DNA from: Aristolochia californica
Lineage: Eukaryota; Streptophyta; Magnoliopsida; Piperales; Aristolochiaceae
NCBI GenBank assembly: GCA_029961685.1
Contig: JARWKL010000005.1
Coordinates: 13,420,164 to 13,484,163, forward strand
DNA length: 64,000 nt
Direction of reading: 5' to 3'
The notes beneath the pieces were generated by a model. That model was not told the origin of the DNA, did not search any database, and saw only the letters and a program-made list of their open reading frames with translations. Positions 24,357 through 36,666 of this stretch are shown here, piece by piece (position 1 is the stretch's first letter; each line of letters opens with the position of its first letter). Both the position numbers and the translations under genes were made by a program.

Positions 24357-27300
24357 GGATCCATAGGTCATTTGCCTCTTTAATATGTTTCAAGCATGCA
24401 TATCCATTTTTTAAAACAAGTACAGAAAAATCTCTTTCTTATAAAATCCTGAGCTATTGTGGTTGAACTAGTGGAATTTCCCAAACTTGGATAACAATAC
24501 TTTTGTATTCATTTGTTGTGTGTGAATAAATTTTCTTTACTTACATTTGTTATTTCTTTAAATTCTTACCACACATAAACTCTAAAATTTTCATTTAGTT
24601 GTGATCTATTTGCCTTTTATCTTTTTTTTTTCAGGTTTTGCTATTGTCCGAAAAAGGGAGAGGCAGGGCACTTTAACTGAATGTTGACTCCCAATCGATA
24701 AGTCATTTCTTACAAAAATAAATCCCGTTACACAAGATAAGTAACTTTTCAATCATCTATGATCGTTAGGTAAGCTTTAAGTAAATGGGCAAAATAATAG
24801 CTTGTTTGACTCGGGGAAATATCCCACCACACATTCACATGAGAATTTAATGTTGTTCCATAGGTCATTTCCATCTTTAACATGTTTCAAGCATGCGTAT
24901 CCATTTTTTAAACACATGTGTAGAAAAATCTTTTTCTTTAAATTCCGAGCTATTAGGGTTGAACTAGTGGAATTTCCCAAACTTGGATAACAAAACTTTT
25001 GTGTTCATTTGTGGTGTGTGGATAAATTTTCTTAGCTTACATTTGTTTTTACTTTAAATTCTTTCGATATATCAACTATAAAATTTTAATTTTTTGTGAT
25101 CTATTTGCCTTTTATCTCTTTTTTTTTTTTTTACAAGATGAAAGGAAAGTGAAAACTCATGTTTTTATTTAAGAAAAAAGTATACATCTAACATAGAAAT
25201 GCACAATGCACAAATGTAGAGAGAGATAATTCAAAAAAGTTTCAGTAATTTTTAGGGATTGTAAACTGTTTTTAGTTTTTATATATCAGGTTTTGCAGCC
25301 GTTGGGAAAAGGGGGAGGCGGGGGATTTTGTAACTGAGTGTTGACTCCCAATCCATAAGTCATTCCTTCCAAAAATATAGCATGTTATGCATGATAAATC
25401 AATTTACAATCATCTATGATCATTAGGTAAGCTTTTTGTAAATGAGCAAAATAATGGCTTGTCTGATTCAGGTAAATATCCCACCGCACGATCACTTGAG
25501 AATTTCACGTTATTTCCATTAAAAGGTTTTGGATCAATAGGTCATTTGCATCTTTAACAAGTTTCAAGAATGCATATCCTTTTTTTTAAAACATGTGTTG
25601 AAAAATCTCTTTCTTATTAAATTCTGAGTTATCAGGGTTGTACTAGTGGAATTTCCCAAAGTTGGATAACAAAACTTTTGTGTTCATTTGTGGTGTGTGA
25701 ATAAATTTTATTTTCTTACATTTTTTTATTGCTTTAAATTCTTTCCGTACATAAACTCTAAAATTTTCATTTTGGTGTGATCTATTTGCCTTTTATCTCT
25801 TTTTTTGTTTACGAGATGAAGGGAAAGTGAAAGCTCAAGTTTTGATTTATGAAAAAAGTATACATCTAAAATGGACAAGGACAATGCACAAATGTAGACA
25901 GAGATAATTCCAAAAAGTGTCTGTAATTTTTAGGGATTGAAAACTCTTTTTTATTAATATATATCATGTTCTACAATTGTCGAGAAAAAGGGGAGGCGGG
26001 GGATTTTTAACTTAGTGTTGACTCCCAATCCATAAGTCATTCCTGTAAAAAATATAGCCCGTTATGCATGGTAAATCACTTTACAATCATCTATGATCGT
26101 TAGGTCAACTTTTTGTAAATGGGCAAAATAATGGCTTGTTTGACTCGGGTAAATATCCCACAGCACGTTCACTTGAGAATTTAATCTTATTCTCTTTAAA
26201 ACGTTTGGATCCATACGTCATTTGCATCTTTAACATGTGTCAAGCATGCATATCCATTTTTTAAAACAAGTGTAGAAAAATCTCTTTCTTAAAACAGTCC
26301 CTGCTATTAGTGTTGAACTTGTGGAATTTCCAAAACTTGGATAACAAAATTTTTTTGTTAAATTGTAGAATGTGAATAAATTTTCTTTACTTCCATTTTT
26401 TATTACTTTAAATTCATTCCACACATAAACTCAATTTTTTGTTGTTGTTGTGATCTATTTGTTTTTTATATCTTTTTTTTTTTTTCGAGATGATGGAAAA
26501 GTGAAAATCCAAGTTTTGATTTAAGAAAAATGAATACATCTAAAATGGAAATGTACAATGCACAAATGTAGAGAGAGATAATTCCAAAAAGTGTCTATAA
26601 CTTTTAGGGATTGTAAACTCTTTTAGTTTTTATATATCAGGTTTTGCAATAGTCGAGAAAAGGGGGAGATAGGGGATTTTTAACTGAGTGTTGACTCCCA
26701 ATCCATAAGTCATTTCTTACAAAAATATAGCCCGTTACGCATGATAAGTCACTTTACAATCATCTATGATTGTGAGGTCAGCTTTTTTTAAATGGGCAAA
26801 ATATGGACTTGTTTGACTCGGGTAAATATCCCATCACACGTTCACTTGAGAATTTAATGTTATTCTCTTTAAATCATTTAGATCGATTCGTCATTTCCAT
26901 CTTTAACATGTTTCAAGCATGCATATCCATTTTTTAAAACATGTGTAGAAAAATCTTTCTTATAAAATTTCGAGCTATAAGAGTTGAACTAGTGGAATTT
27001 CCCAAACTTGGATAACAAAACTTATGTGTTCATTTGTGGTGTGTGAATAAATTTTCTTTGCTAACATTGGTTATTGATTTAAATTCTTTCAATATGCAAA
27101 CTCTAAAATTTTCATTTTGTTGTGATCTATTTGCCTTTTATCTCTTTTTTTGTTTACGAGACGAATGGAAAGTGAAAACTCAAGTTTTGATTTATGAAAA
27201 AAGTATACAACTAAAATGGAAATGCACATTGCACAAATGTAGAGAGTGATAATTCCAAAAAGAGTCTATATTTTCTAGGGTTTGTAAACTCTTTTTGTTT

Positions 27301-28028
27301 TTATATATTAGGTTCTGCAATTGTCGGGAAAAGGGAGAGGCGGGGGATTTTCAATTGAGTGTTGACTCCCAATCCATAAATAATTCCTTACAAAAATATA
27401 GCCCCTTACGCTTAATAAGTCACTTTACAATCATCTATGATCGTTAGGTCAGCTTTTTGTAAATGAGTGAAATAATGGCTTGTTTGACTCCGGTAAATAT
27501 CCTACCGCACGTTCACTTGAGAATTTATTGTTATTTTCTTACATTTTTTATTGCTTTAAATTCTTACGATACATAAACTCCTAAATTTTCATTTTGTTGT
27601 GAGCAATTTGCCTTTTATCTCAGTTTTTGTTTACGAGATGAAGGGAAAGTGAAAACTCAAGTTTTGATTTAAGAAAAAAGTATACATCTAAAATGGAAAT
27701 GCACAATGCACAAATTTAGAGAGAGATAATTTCAAAAAGTGTCTGTAAGTTTTAGGGATTGTAAACTCTTTTTAGTTTTTGTATATCAGGTTTTTCTATT
27801 GTCGGGAAAAGGGAGAGGCTGGGGATTTTTAACTAAGTGTTGCCACCCAATCCATAAGTCATTGCTTACAAAAATATAGCCCATTACACATGATAAATCA
27901 CATTACAATCATCTATGATCGTTAGGTCAGCTTTTTGTAAATAGGCAAAACAATGGCTTGGTTGATTCGGGTAAATATCCAACCACAGGTTCACTTGAGA
28001 ATTTAAAGTTATTCTCCTTAAAAGGTTT
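24357..28028. repeat. Irregular satellite monomers with internal deletions
   Basis: Landmarks are at 24357, 24854, 25531, 26207, 26880 and 28029. At about 24631 a T-run joins directly to TCAGGTTTTGC, with roughly 160 bases missing. At 24858 the CTCTTTAAAAGGTTTGGAT segment is missing. At about 27540 TTATTTTCTTACATTTTTT skips about 190 bases, including the GGATCC landmark. No gene is visible. Confidence 0.85.
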
Positions 28029-29789
28029 GGATCCATAGGTCATTTGCATCTTTAACATGTTTCAACCATGCACATCCATTTTTTAATTCACGTGTACAGA
28101 AATCTCTTTCTTATAAAATTCCGAGCTATTAGGGTTGAACTAGTGGAATTTCCAAAACTTGGCTAACAAAACTTTTGTGTTCATTTATCGTGTGTGAATA
28201 AATTTTCTTTGCCTACATTTGTTATTGCTTTAAATTCTTTCGATACTTAAACTCTAAAATTTTCTTTTTTCTCTTTTTTTGTTTACGAGATGAAGGGAAA
28301 GTGAAAACTCAACTTTTGATTTAAGAAAAAAGTATACTTCTAAAATGGAAATGCACACTGCACAAATATAGAGAGAGATAATTCCTAAAAGTGTCTGTAA
28401 TTTTTAGGGATTGTAAACTCTTTTTAGTTTTTATATATTTGGTTCAGCAATCGTCGGGAAAAAGGAGAGGCGTGGGATATTTAACTGAGGGTCGACACCC
28501 ATTCCATAAGTCATTACTTACCAAAATATTGCTCGTCATGCATGATAAATCATATTACAATCATCTATGATCGTTAGGTCAGCTTTTTGTAAATGGGCAA
28601 ATAATTGGCTAGTTTGACTCGGGTAAATATCCCACCGCACGTTCACTTGAGAATTTAATGTTATTCTCTTTAAAAAAATTTGATCCATAGGTCATTTGCA
28701 TATTTAACATGTTTCAAGCATGCATATCCATTTTTTAAAACATGTGTGGAAAAATCTCTTGCTTATAAAAGTCCGAGCAAATAGGATTTAACTGGTAGAA
28801 ATTCCCAAACTTGGATAACAAAACTTTTGTGTTCATTTGTAGTGTGTGAATAAATTTTCTTATCTTACATTTGTTATTGCTTTAAATTCTTTCGATATAT
28901 AAACTCTAAAATTTTTATTTTGTTGTGATCTATTTGCCTTTTATCTCTTTTTTTGTTTGACGAGATGAAGGGAAAGTGAAAACTCAAGTTTTGTGTTAAG
29001 AAAAAAAATCAACTAAAGTGGAAATGCACAATGCACAAATGTAGAGAGAGATAATTCCATGAAGTGTCTGTTATTTTTAGGGTTTGTAAACTCTTTTTAG
29101 TTTTTATATATCAGGTTCTGCTTTTGTCAGGAAAAGGGGGAGGCGGGGATTTCTAACTGAGTGTTTACTCCCAATCCATAAGCCATTCCTTTCAAAAATA
29201 TAGCCCGTTATGCATGATAAATTACTTTACAATTATCTATGATGGTTAGGTCAGCTTTTTGTAAATGAGAAAAATAATGGTTTGTTCTACTCGGGTAAAT
29301 ATCCCACCGCACGTTCACTTGAGAATTTAATGTTATTCTCTTTCAAAGGTATGGATCCATAGGTCATTTGCATCTTTAACATGTTTTAGGCATTCATATC
29401 CATTTTTTAAAACTTGTGTAACAAATTCTCTTTCTTAGAAAATTCCGAGCTATTAGGGTTGAACTAGTGGAATTTCTTAAACTTGGATATCAAAACTATT
29501 GTTTTCATTTGTGGTGTGTGAATAAATTTTCTTTTCTGGCATTTTTTTTTCCTTTAAATTATTTCCATTCATTTTGTTGTGATCTGTTTGCGTTTTATCT
29601 CATTTTTTGTTCACGAGACGAAGGGAAAGTGAAAACTCAATTTTGATTTAAGAAAAAAGTATACATCTAAAATGGAAATACACAATACACAGATGTAGAG
29701 AGAGATAATTCCATAAAGTGTCTCCAATTTTTAGGAATTGTAAACTATTTTTAGTTTTTATATTTCAGGTTAAGCAATCATCAAGAAAA

Positions 29790-29832
<43 letters not shown>
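29790..29832 (+). repeat. Poly-G tract, 43 G
   Basis: An uninterrupted run of 43 G replaces the normal GGGGGAGGCGGGGG box of this monomer. It lies in trimer copy 1. The C-rich complement is on the minus strand. Confidence 0.85.
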
Positions 29833-29833
<1 letters not shown>

Positions 29834-31819
29834 GGGATTGGGATTTGTTACATAGTGTTGACTCCCAATCAATAAATCATTCTTTACGAAAATATAGCCC
29901 GTTACGCATGATAAATCACATTACAATCTTCTATGATCGTTAGGTCAACTTTTTCTAAATGGGAAAAATAACGGCTTGTTTGACTCGGGTAAATATCCCA
30001 TCGTAAGTTCACTTGAGAATTTAATGTCATTCTCTTCAAAATATTTGGATTCATAGGTCATTTGCATCTTTAACATGTTTCAAGTTTGCATATCCATTTT
30101 TGAAAACATGTGTAGAAAAATTTCTTTCTCACAAATTTGTGACTTATTAGGGTTGATCTAGCGGAATTTTCGAAACTTCGAAAACAAAACTTTTACATTC
30201 ATTTGTGGTATGTGAATAAATTTTCTTTACTTACATTTGTTATTGCTTTAAATTTTTTCGATACATAAACTCTAAAATTTTCATTTTTTTGTGATATTTG
30301 TGCCTTTTATTTCTTTTTTTGTTTACGTGATGATGGGAAAGTTAGTAAAAAGTATACATCTAAAATGAAAATGCACAATGCACAAATGTAGAGAGAGATA
30401 ATTCCAAACAGTGTCTGTAATTTTTAGGGATTGTAAACTCTTTTTAGGTTTTATATATTTGGTTCAGCAATTGTCAGGAAAAAGGGGAGGCGTGGGATAT
30501 TTAATTGAGGGTTGACACCCATTCGATAAGTCATTCCTTACAAAAATATCGCTCGTTATGCATGATAAATCATATTACAATCATCTATGATCGTTAGGTC
30601 AGCTTTTTGTAAATGGGCAAATAATTGGTTTGTTTGACTCGGGTAAATATCCCACCGCACGTTCACTTGAGAATTTAATGTTATTCTCTTTAAAAAATTT
30701 CAATCCATAGGTCATTTGCATATTTAACATGTTTCGAGCATGCATATCCATTTTTTAAAACTTGTGTGAAAAAATCTCTTTCTTATAAAATTCCGAGCAA
30801 ATAGGGTTTAACTAGTAGAAATTCCAAAACTTGTATAACAAAACTTTTGTGTTCATTTGTAGTGTGTGAATAAATTTTCTTTGCTTACATTTGTTATTGC
30901 TTTAAATTCTTTCGATACATAAACTCTAAAATTTTTACTTTGTTGTGATCTATTTGCCTTTTATCTCTTTTTTTTATTTACGAGATGAAGGGAAAGTGAA
31001 AACTCAAGTTTTTATTTAAGGAAAAAGTAATCAACTAAAATGGAAATACACATTGCACAAATGTAGATAGAGATAATTCCATGAAGTGTCTGTTATTTTT
31101 AGGGATTGTAAACTCTTTTTAATTTTTATATATCAGGTTATGCAATTGTCTGGAAAAGGGGGAGGTGGGGATTTCTAACTGAGTGTTTACTTCCAATCCA
31201 TAAGCCATTCCTTTCAAAAATATTGCCCGTTACGTATGATAAATCACTTTACGATTATCTATGATAGTTAGGTCAGCTTTTTGTAAATGGGAAAAATAAT
31301 GGTTTGTTTTACTCAGGTAAATATCCCACCGCATGTTCACTTGAGAATTTAATGTTATTCTCTTTCAAAGGTATGGATCCATAGGTCATTTGCATATTTA
31401 ACATGTTTCAGGCATGCATATCCATTTATTTAAACTTGTTTAGCAAAATCTCTTTCGTAGAAAATTCCGAGCTATTTGGGTTGAACTAGTGGAATATCCT
31501 AAACTTGGATATCAAAACTATTGTTTTCATTTGTGGTGTGTGAATAAATTTTCTTTACTGGTACTTTTTATTGCTTTAAATTCTTTCCCTTCATTTTGTT
31601 GTGATCTGTTTGCCTTTTATCTCTTTTTTTGTTCACGAGACGAAGTGAAAGTGAAAACTCAATTTTGATTTAAGAAAAGTGTATACATCCAAAATGGAAA
31701 TCCACAATGCACAGATGTAGAGAGAGATATTTCCAAAAAGTGTCTCTAATTTTTTGGGATTGTAAACTATTTTTAGGTTTTATATTTCAGGTTAAACAAT
31801 CATCGAGGAAAGGGGGAGT

Positions 31820-31831
31820 GGGGGGGGGGGG
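31820..31831 (+). repeat. Poly-G tract, 12 G
   Basis: The homologous position in trimer copy 2 has GGGGGAGT followed by 12 G, much shorter than copy 1. Confidence 0.85.
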
Positions 31832-33779
31832 CATTTTTAACATTGTGTTGACTCCCAATCAATAAGTCATTCTTTTATAAAATATAGCCCGTTACGCATG
31901 ATAAATCACATTACAATCATCTATGATCGTTAGGTCAGCTTTCTCTAAATGGGAACAATAACGGCTTGTTTGACTCGGGTAAATATCCCATCGTATGTTC
32001 ACTTGAGAATTTAATGTTATTCTCTTCAAAAGAATTGGATCCCTAGGTCAATTGCATCTTTAACATGTTTCAAGCTTGCATATCCATTTTTGAAAACATG
32101 TGTAGAAAAATTTCTTTCTTAAAAATTTCTGACTTATTTGGGTTGAACTAGCGGAATTTCTGAAACTTCGAAAACAAAACTTTTGTGTTCATTTGTGGTT
32201 TCTGAATAAATTTTATTTTCTTACATTTGCTTTTGCTTTAATTTTTTTCGATACAAACTCTAAAATTTTCATTTTCTTGTGATATTTTTGCCTTTTATTT
32301 CTTTTTATGTTTACGTGATGAAGGGAAAGTGACGGAAAGTGAGAAAAAAATATACATCTAAAATGAAAATGCGCAATGCACAAATGTAAAGAGAGATAAT
32401 TCCAAACAGTGTTAGTAATTTTTAGGGATTATAAACTCTTTTTAGTTTTGATATATTTGGTTAAGCAATCATCGGGAAAAAGGGGAGGCGTGGGATATTT
32501 AACTGAGGGTTGACACCCATTCCATAAGTCATCTCTTACAAAAATATCGCTCGTTATGCATGATAAATCATATTACAATCATCTATGATTGTTAGGTCAG
32601 CATTTTGTAAATGGGCAAATAAATTACTTGTTTGACTCGGGTAAATATCCCACCGCACGTTCACTTGAGAATTTAATGTTATTCACTTTAAATAATTTCG
32701 ATCCATAGGTCATTTTCATATTTAACATGTTTAACTTGTGTAGAAAAATCTCTTTCTTATAAAATTCCGAGCAAATAGGGTTTAACTTGTAGAAATTCCC
32801 AAATTTGGATAAAAAAACTTTTGTGTTCATTTGTAGTGTGTGAATAAATTTTCTTTGCTTACATTTGTTATTGCTTTAAATTCTTTCGGTACATAAACTC
32901 TAAAATTTTTATTTGGTTGTGATGTATTTGCCTTTTATGTTTTTTTTGTTTACGAGATGAAGGGAAAGTGAAAACTCAAGTTTTGATTTAACAAAAAATT
33001 AATCAACTAAAATGGAAATGCACAATGCACAAATGTAGTGAGATAATTCCATAAAGTGTCTGTTATTTTTAGGGATTGTAAACTCTTTTTGGTTTTAATA
33101 TATCAAGTTTTCCATTCGTCGGGAAAAGGGGGAGGCGGGGATTTCTAACTGAGTATTTACTCCAAATCTATAAGCCATTCCTTTCAAAAATATAGCCCGT
33201 TACACATGATAAATCACTTTACAATTATCTATGATGGTTAGCTCAGCTTTTTGTAAATGGGAAAAATAATGGTTTGTTTTACTCGGGTAAATATCCCATC
33301 TCACGTTCACTTGAGAATTTAATGTTATTCTCTTTCAAAGGTATGGATCCATAGGTCATTTGCATCTTTAACATGTTTCAGGGATGCATATCCATTTTTT
33401 TAAACTTGTGTAACAAAATCTCTTTCTTAGAAATTCTGAGCTATTAGGGTTGAACTAGTGGAATTTCCTAAACTTGGATATCAAAACTATTGTTTTCATT
33501 TGTGGTGTGTGAATAAATTTTCTTTACTGACATTTTTTATTGCTTTAAATTCTTTCCATTCATTTTGTTGTGATTTGTTTGCCATTTATCTGTTTTTTTG
33601 TTCACGAGACGAAAGGAAAGTGAAAACTCAATTTTGATTTAAGAAAAAAGTATAAATCTAAAATGGAAATACACAAAGCAAAAATGTAGAGAGAGATAAT
33701 TCCAAAAAGTGTCTCTAATTTTTAGGGATTGTAAACTCTTTTTAGTTTTTATATTTCAGGTTAAGCAATCATCGAAAAA

Positions 33780-33787
33780 GGGGGGGG
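33780..33787 (+). repeat. Poly-G tract, 8 G
   Basis: The homologous position in trimer copy 3 has only eight G after ATCGAAAAA. Confidence 0.85.
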
Positions 33788-35765
33788 ATGGATTTTTATC
33801 ATAGTGTTGACTCCCAATCCATAAGTCATTCTTTACAAAAATATAGCCCGTTACGCATGATAAATCACATTACAATCATCTATGATCGTTAGGTCAACTT
33901 TTTCTAAATGGGAAAAATAACGGCTTGTTTGACTCGGGTAAATATCCCATTGTATGGTCACTTGAGAATTTAACGTTATTCTCTTCAAAAGATTTGGATC
34001 CATAGGTCATTTGCTTCTTTAACATGTTTCAAGCTTGCATATCCATTTTTGAAAACAAGTGTAGAAAAATTGTTCTCTTACCAATTTCTGACTTATTAGG
34101 GTTGAACTAGCGGAATTTCCAAAACTTTTAAAACAAAACTTTTGTGTTCATTTGTCGTATGTGAATAAATTTTCTTTTCTTATATTTGTTATTTCTGTAA
34201 TATTTTTCGATACATAAACTCTAAAATTTTCATTTTGTGGTGATATTTGTGCCTTTTATTTATTTTTTTTGTTTACGTGATGAAGGGAAAGTGGGAAAAA
34301 AGTATACATCTAAAATGAAAATGCACAATGCACAAATATAGAGAGAGATAATTCCATACAGTGTCTGTAATTTTTAGGGATTGTAAACTCTTTTTAGTTT
34401 TTATATATTTGGTTCAACAATCGTCGGGAACAAGGGGAGGCGTGGGATATTTAACTGAGGGTTGACACCCATTCCATAAGTCATTCCTTAAAAAAATATC
34501 GCTCGTTATGCATGATAAATCATATTACAATCATCTATGATCGTTAGGTCACCTTTTTGTAAATGGGCAAATAATTCGCTTGTTTGACTCCGGTATATAT
34601 CCCACCGCATGTTCAATTGAGAATTTAATGTTATTCTCTTTAAAAAATTTCTATCCATAGGTCATTTGCATATTTAACATGTTCCAAGGGTGCATATCCA
34701 TTTTTTTAAAACATGTGTGGAAAAATCTTTCTTTTAAAATTCTGAGCAAATAGAGTTTAACTAGTATAAATTCCCAAACTTGGATAACAAAACTTTTGTG
34801 TTCATTTGTAGTGAGTGAATAAATTTTCTTTTCTTACATTTTGTTATTGCTATAAATTATTTTGATACATAAACTCTAAAATTTTTATTTTGTTGTGATC
34901 TATTTGCCTTTTATTTCTTTTTTTTGTTTACGAGATGAAGGGAAAGTGAAAACTCAAGTTTTGATTTAAGAAAAAAGTAATCAACTAAAATTGAAATGCA
35001 CAATGAACAAAGGTAGAGAGAGATAATTCCATGAAGTGTCTATTTTTTTTAGGGATTGTAAACTCTTTTTAGTTTTTATATATCAGGTTCTGCATTCGTC
35101 GGGAAAAGGGAGAGGCGGGGATTTCTAACTGAGTGTTTACTCCCAATCCATAAGTCATTCCTTTCAAAAAAAATAGCCCATTACGCATGATAAAACACTT
35201 TACAATTATCTATGATGGTTAGGTAAGCTTTTTGTAAATGGGAAAAATAATGGTTTGTTTTACTCGGGAAAATATCCTACCGCACGTTCACTTGAGAATT
35301 TAATGTTATTCTCTTTCAAAGGTATGGATGCATAGGTCATTTGCATCTTTAACATGTTTCAGGCATGCATAGCCATTTTTTTAAACTTGTGTAACAAAAT
35401 TTCTTTCTTAGAAAATTCCGAGCTATTAGGGTTGAACTAGTGGAATTTCCTAAACTTGGATATCAAAACTATTGTTTTCATTTGTGGTGTGTGAATAAAT
35501 TTTCTTTACTCGCATTTTTTATTGCTTTGAATTTTTTCCATTCATTTTGTTGGGATCTGTTTGCCTTTTATCTGTTTTTTTGTTCACTAGACGAATGAAA
35601 AGTGAAAACTCAATTTTGATTTAAGAAAAAAGTATACATCTAAAATGGAAATACACAATGCACAAATGTAGAGAGAGATAATTCCAAAAAGTGTCTCTAA
35701 TATTTAGGGATTTTAAACTCTTTTTTTTTTTTATATTTCAGGTTAAGCAATCATCGAGAAAAGGG

Positions 35766-35768
<3 letters not shown>

Positions 35769-35802
<34 letters not shown>
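35769..35802 (+). repeat. Poly-G tract, 34 G
   Basis: The homologous position in trimer copy 4 has 34 uninterrupted G after GGGGGA. Confidence 0.85.
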
Positions 35803-35803
<1 letters not shown>

Positions 35804-36666
35804 TGGTGGGATTTTTAACATAGTGTTGACTCCCAATCCATAATTCATTCTTTACGAAAATATAGCCCATTACACATGATAAATCACATTACAATCATCT
35901 ATAATTGGTAGGTCAGCTTTTTCTAAATGGGAAAAATAACGGCTTGTTTGACTAGGGTAAATATCCCATCGTATGTTCACTTAAGAATTTAATGTTATTC
36001 TCTTCAAAATATTTGGATCCATAGGTCATTTGCATCTTTAACATGTTTCAAGCCTGCATATTCATTTTTGAAAACATGTGTAAAAAAATTTCTTTCTTAC
36101 AAATTTCTGACTTATTAGTGTTGAACTAGCGGAATTTCCGAAACTTCAAAAACAAAACTTTTGTATTCATTTCTCGTATGTGAATAAATTTTCTTTTCTT
36201 ACATTTGTTATTGCTTTAAATTTTTTTCGATACATAAAATCTAAGATTTTCATTTTGTTGTGATATTTGTGCCTTTTATTTCTTTTTTTTAACCTGATGA
36301 AGGGAAAGTGAGAAAAAAGTATACATTTAAATTGAAAATGCACAATGCACAAATGTAGAGAGAGATAATTCCGAATAGTGTCTGTAATTTTTAGGGATTG
36401 TAAACTCTTTTTAGTTTTTATATATTTCGTTCAGCAATCGTCGAGAAAAAGGGGAGGTGTGTATATTTAACTGAGGGTTGACTCCCATTCCATAAGTCAT
36501 TCCTTACAAAAATATCGCTCGTTATGCATGATAAATCATATTACAATCATCTATGATTGTTAGGTCAGCTTTTTGTAAATGGGCAAATAATTGGCTTGTT
36601 TGACTCCGGTAAATATCCCACCGCACGTTCACTTGAGAATTTAATGTTATTCTCTTTAAAAGGTTT

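Larger units (their letters stand above)
28029..36666. repeat. Trimeric higher-order repeat, four copies (about 1.95-2.03 kb)
   Basis: Units at 28681, 30711, 32699 and 34651 carry AGTAATCAACTAAA or close variants. Units at 29353, 31375, 33345 and 35326 lack about 19 bases, giving CCATTCATTTTGTTG, and carry expanded G-runs. Units at 30047, 32037, 33996 and 36015 lack about 22 bases after GGGAAAGTGA and have GGCGTGGGATATTTAACTG and AATATCGCTCGTTATGC. Spacing of the first unit type is 2030, 1988 and 1952, then 2016 to 36667; most variation comes from G-run length. The unit before 28681 already has the third-type 3' half, and the final third-type unit switches to ordinary sequence near 36655. Confidence 0.93.

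Noticed and set aside
29790..29832. Poly-G run as a gap filler or pure artefact
   Set aside because: Artefact cannot be excluded, but G-runs of several lengths occur only at the G-rich box, in a phylogenetically consistent monomer type and at two other monomers. I therefore kept them as real with a read-level check.
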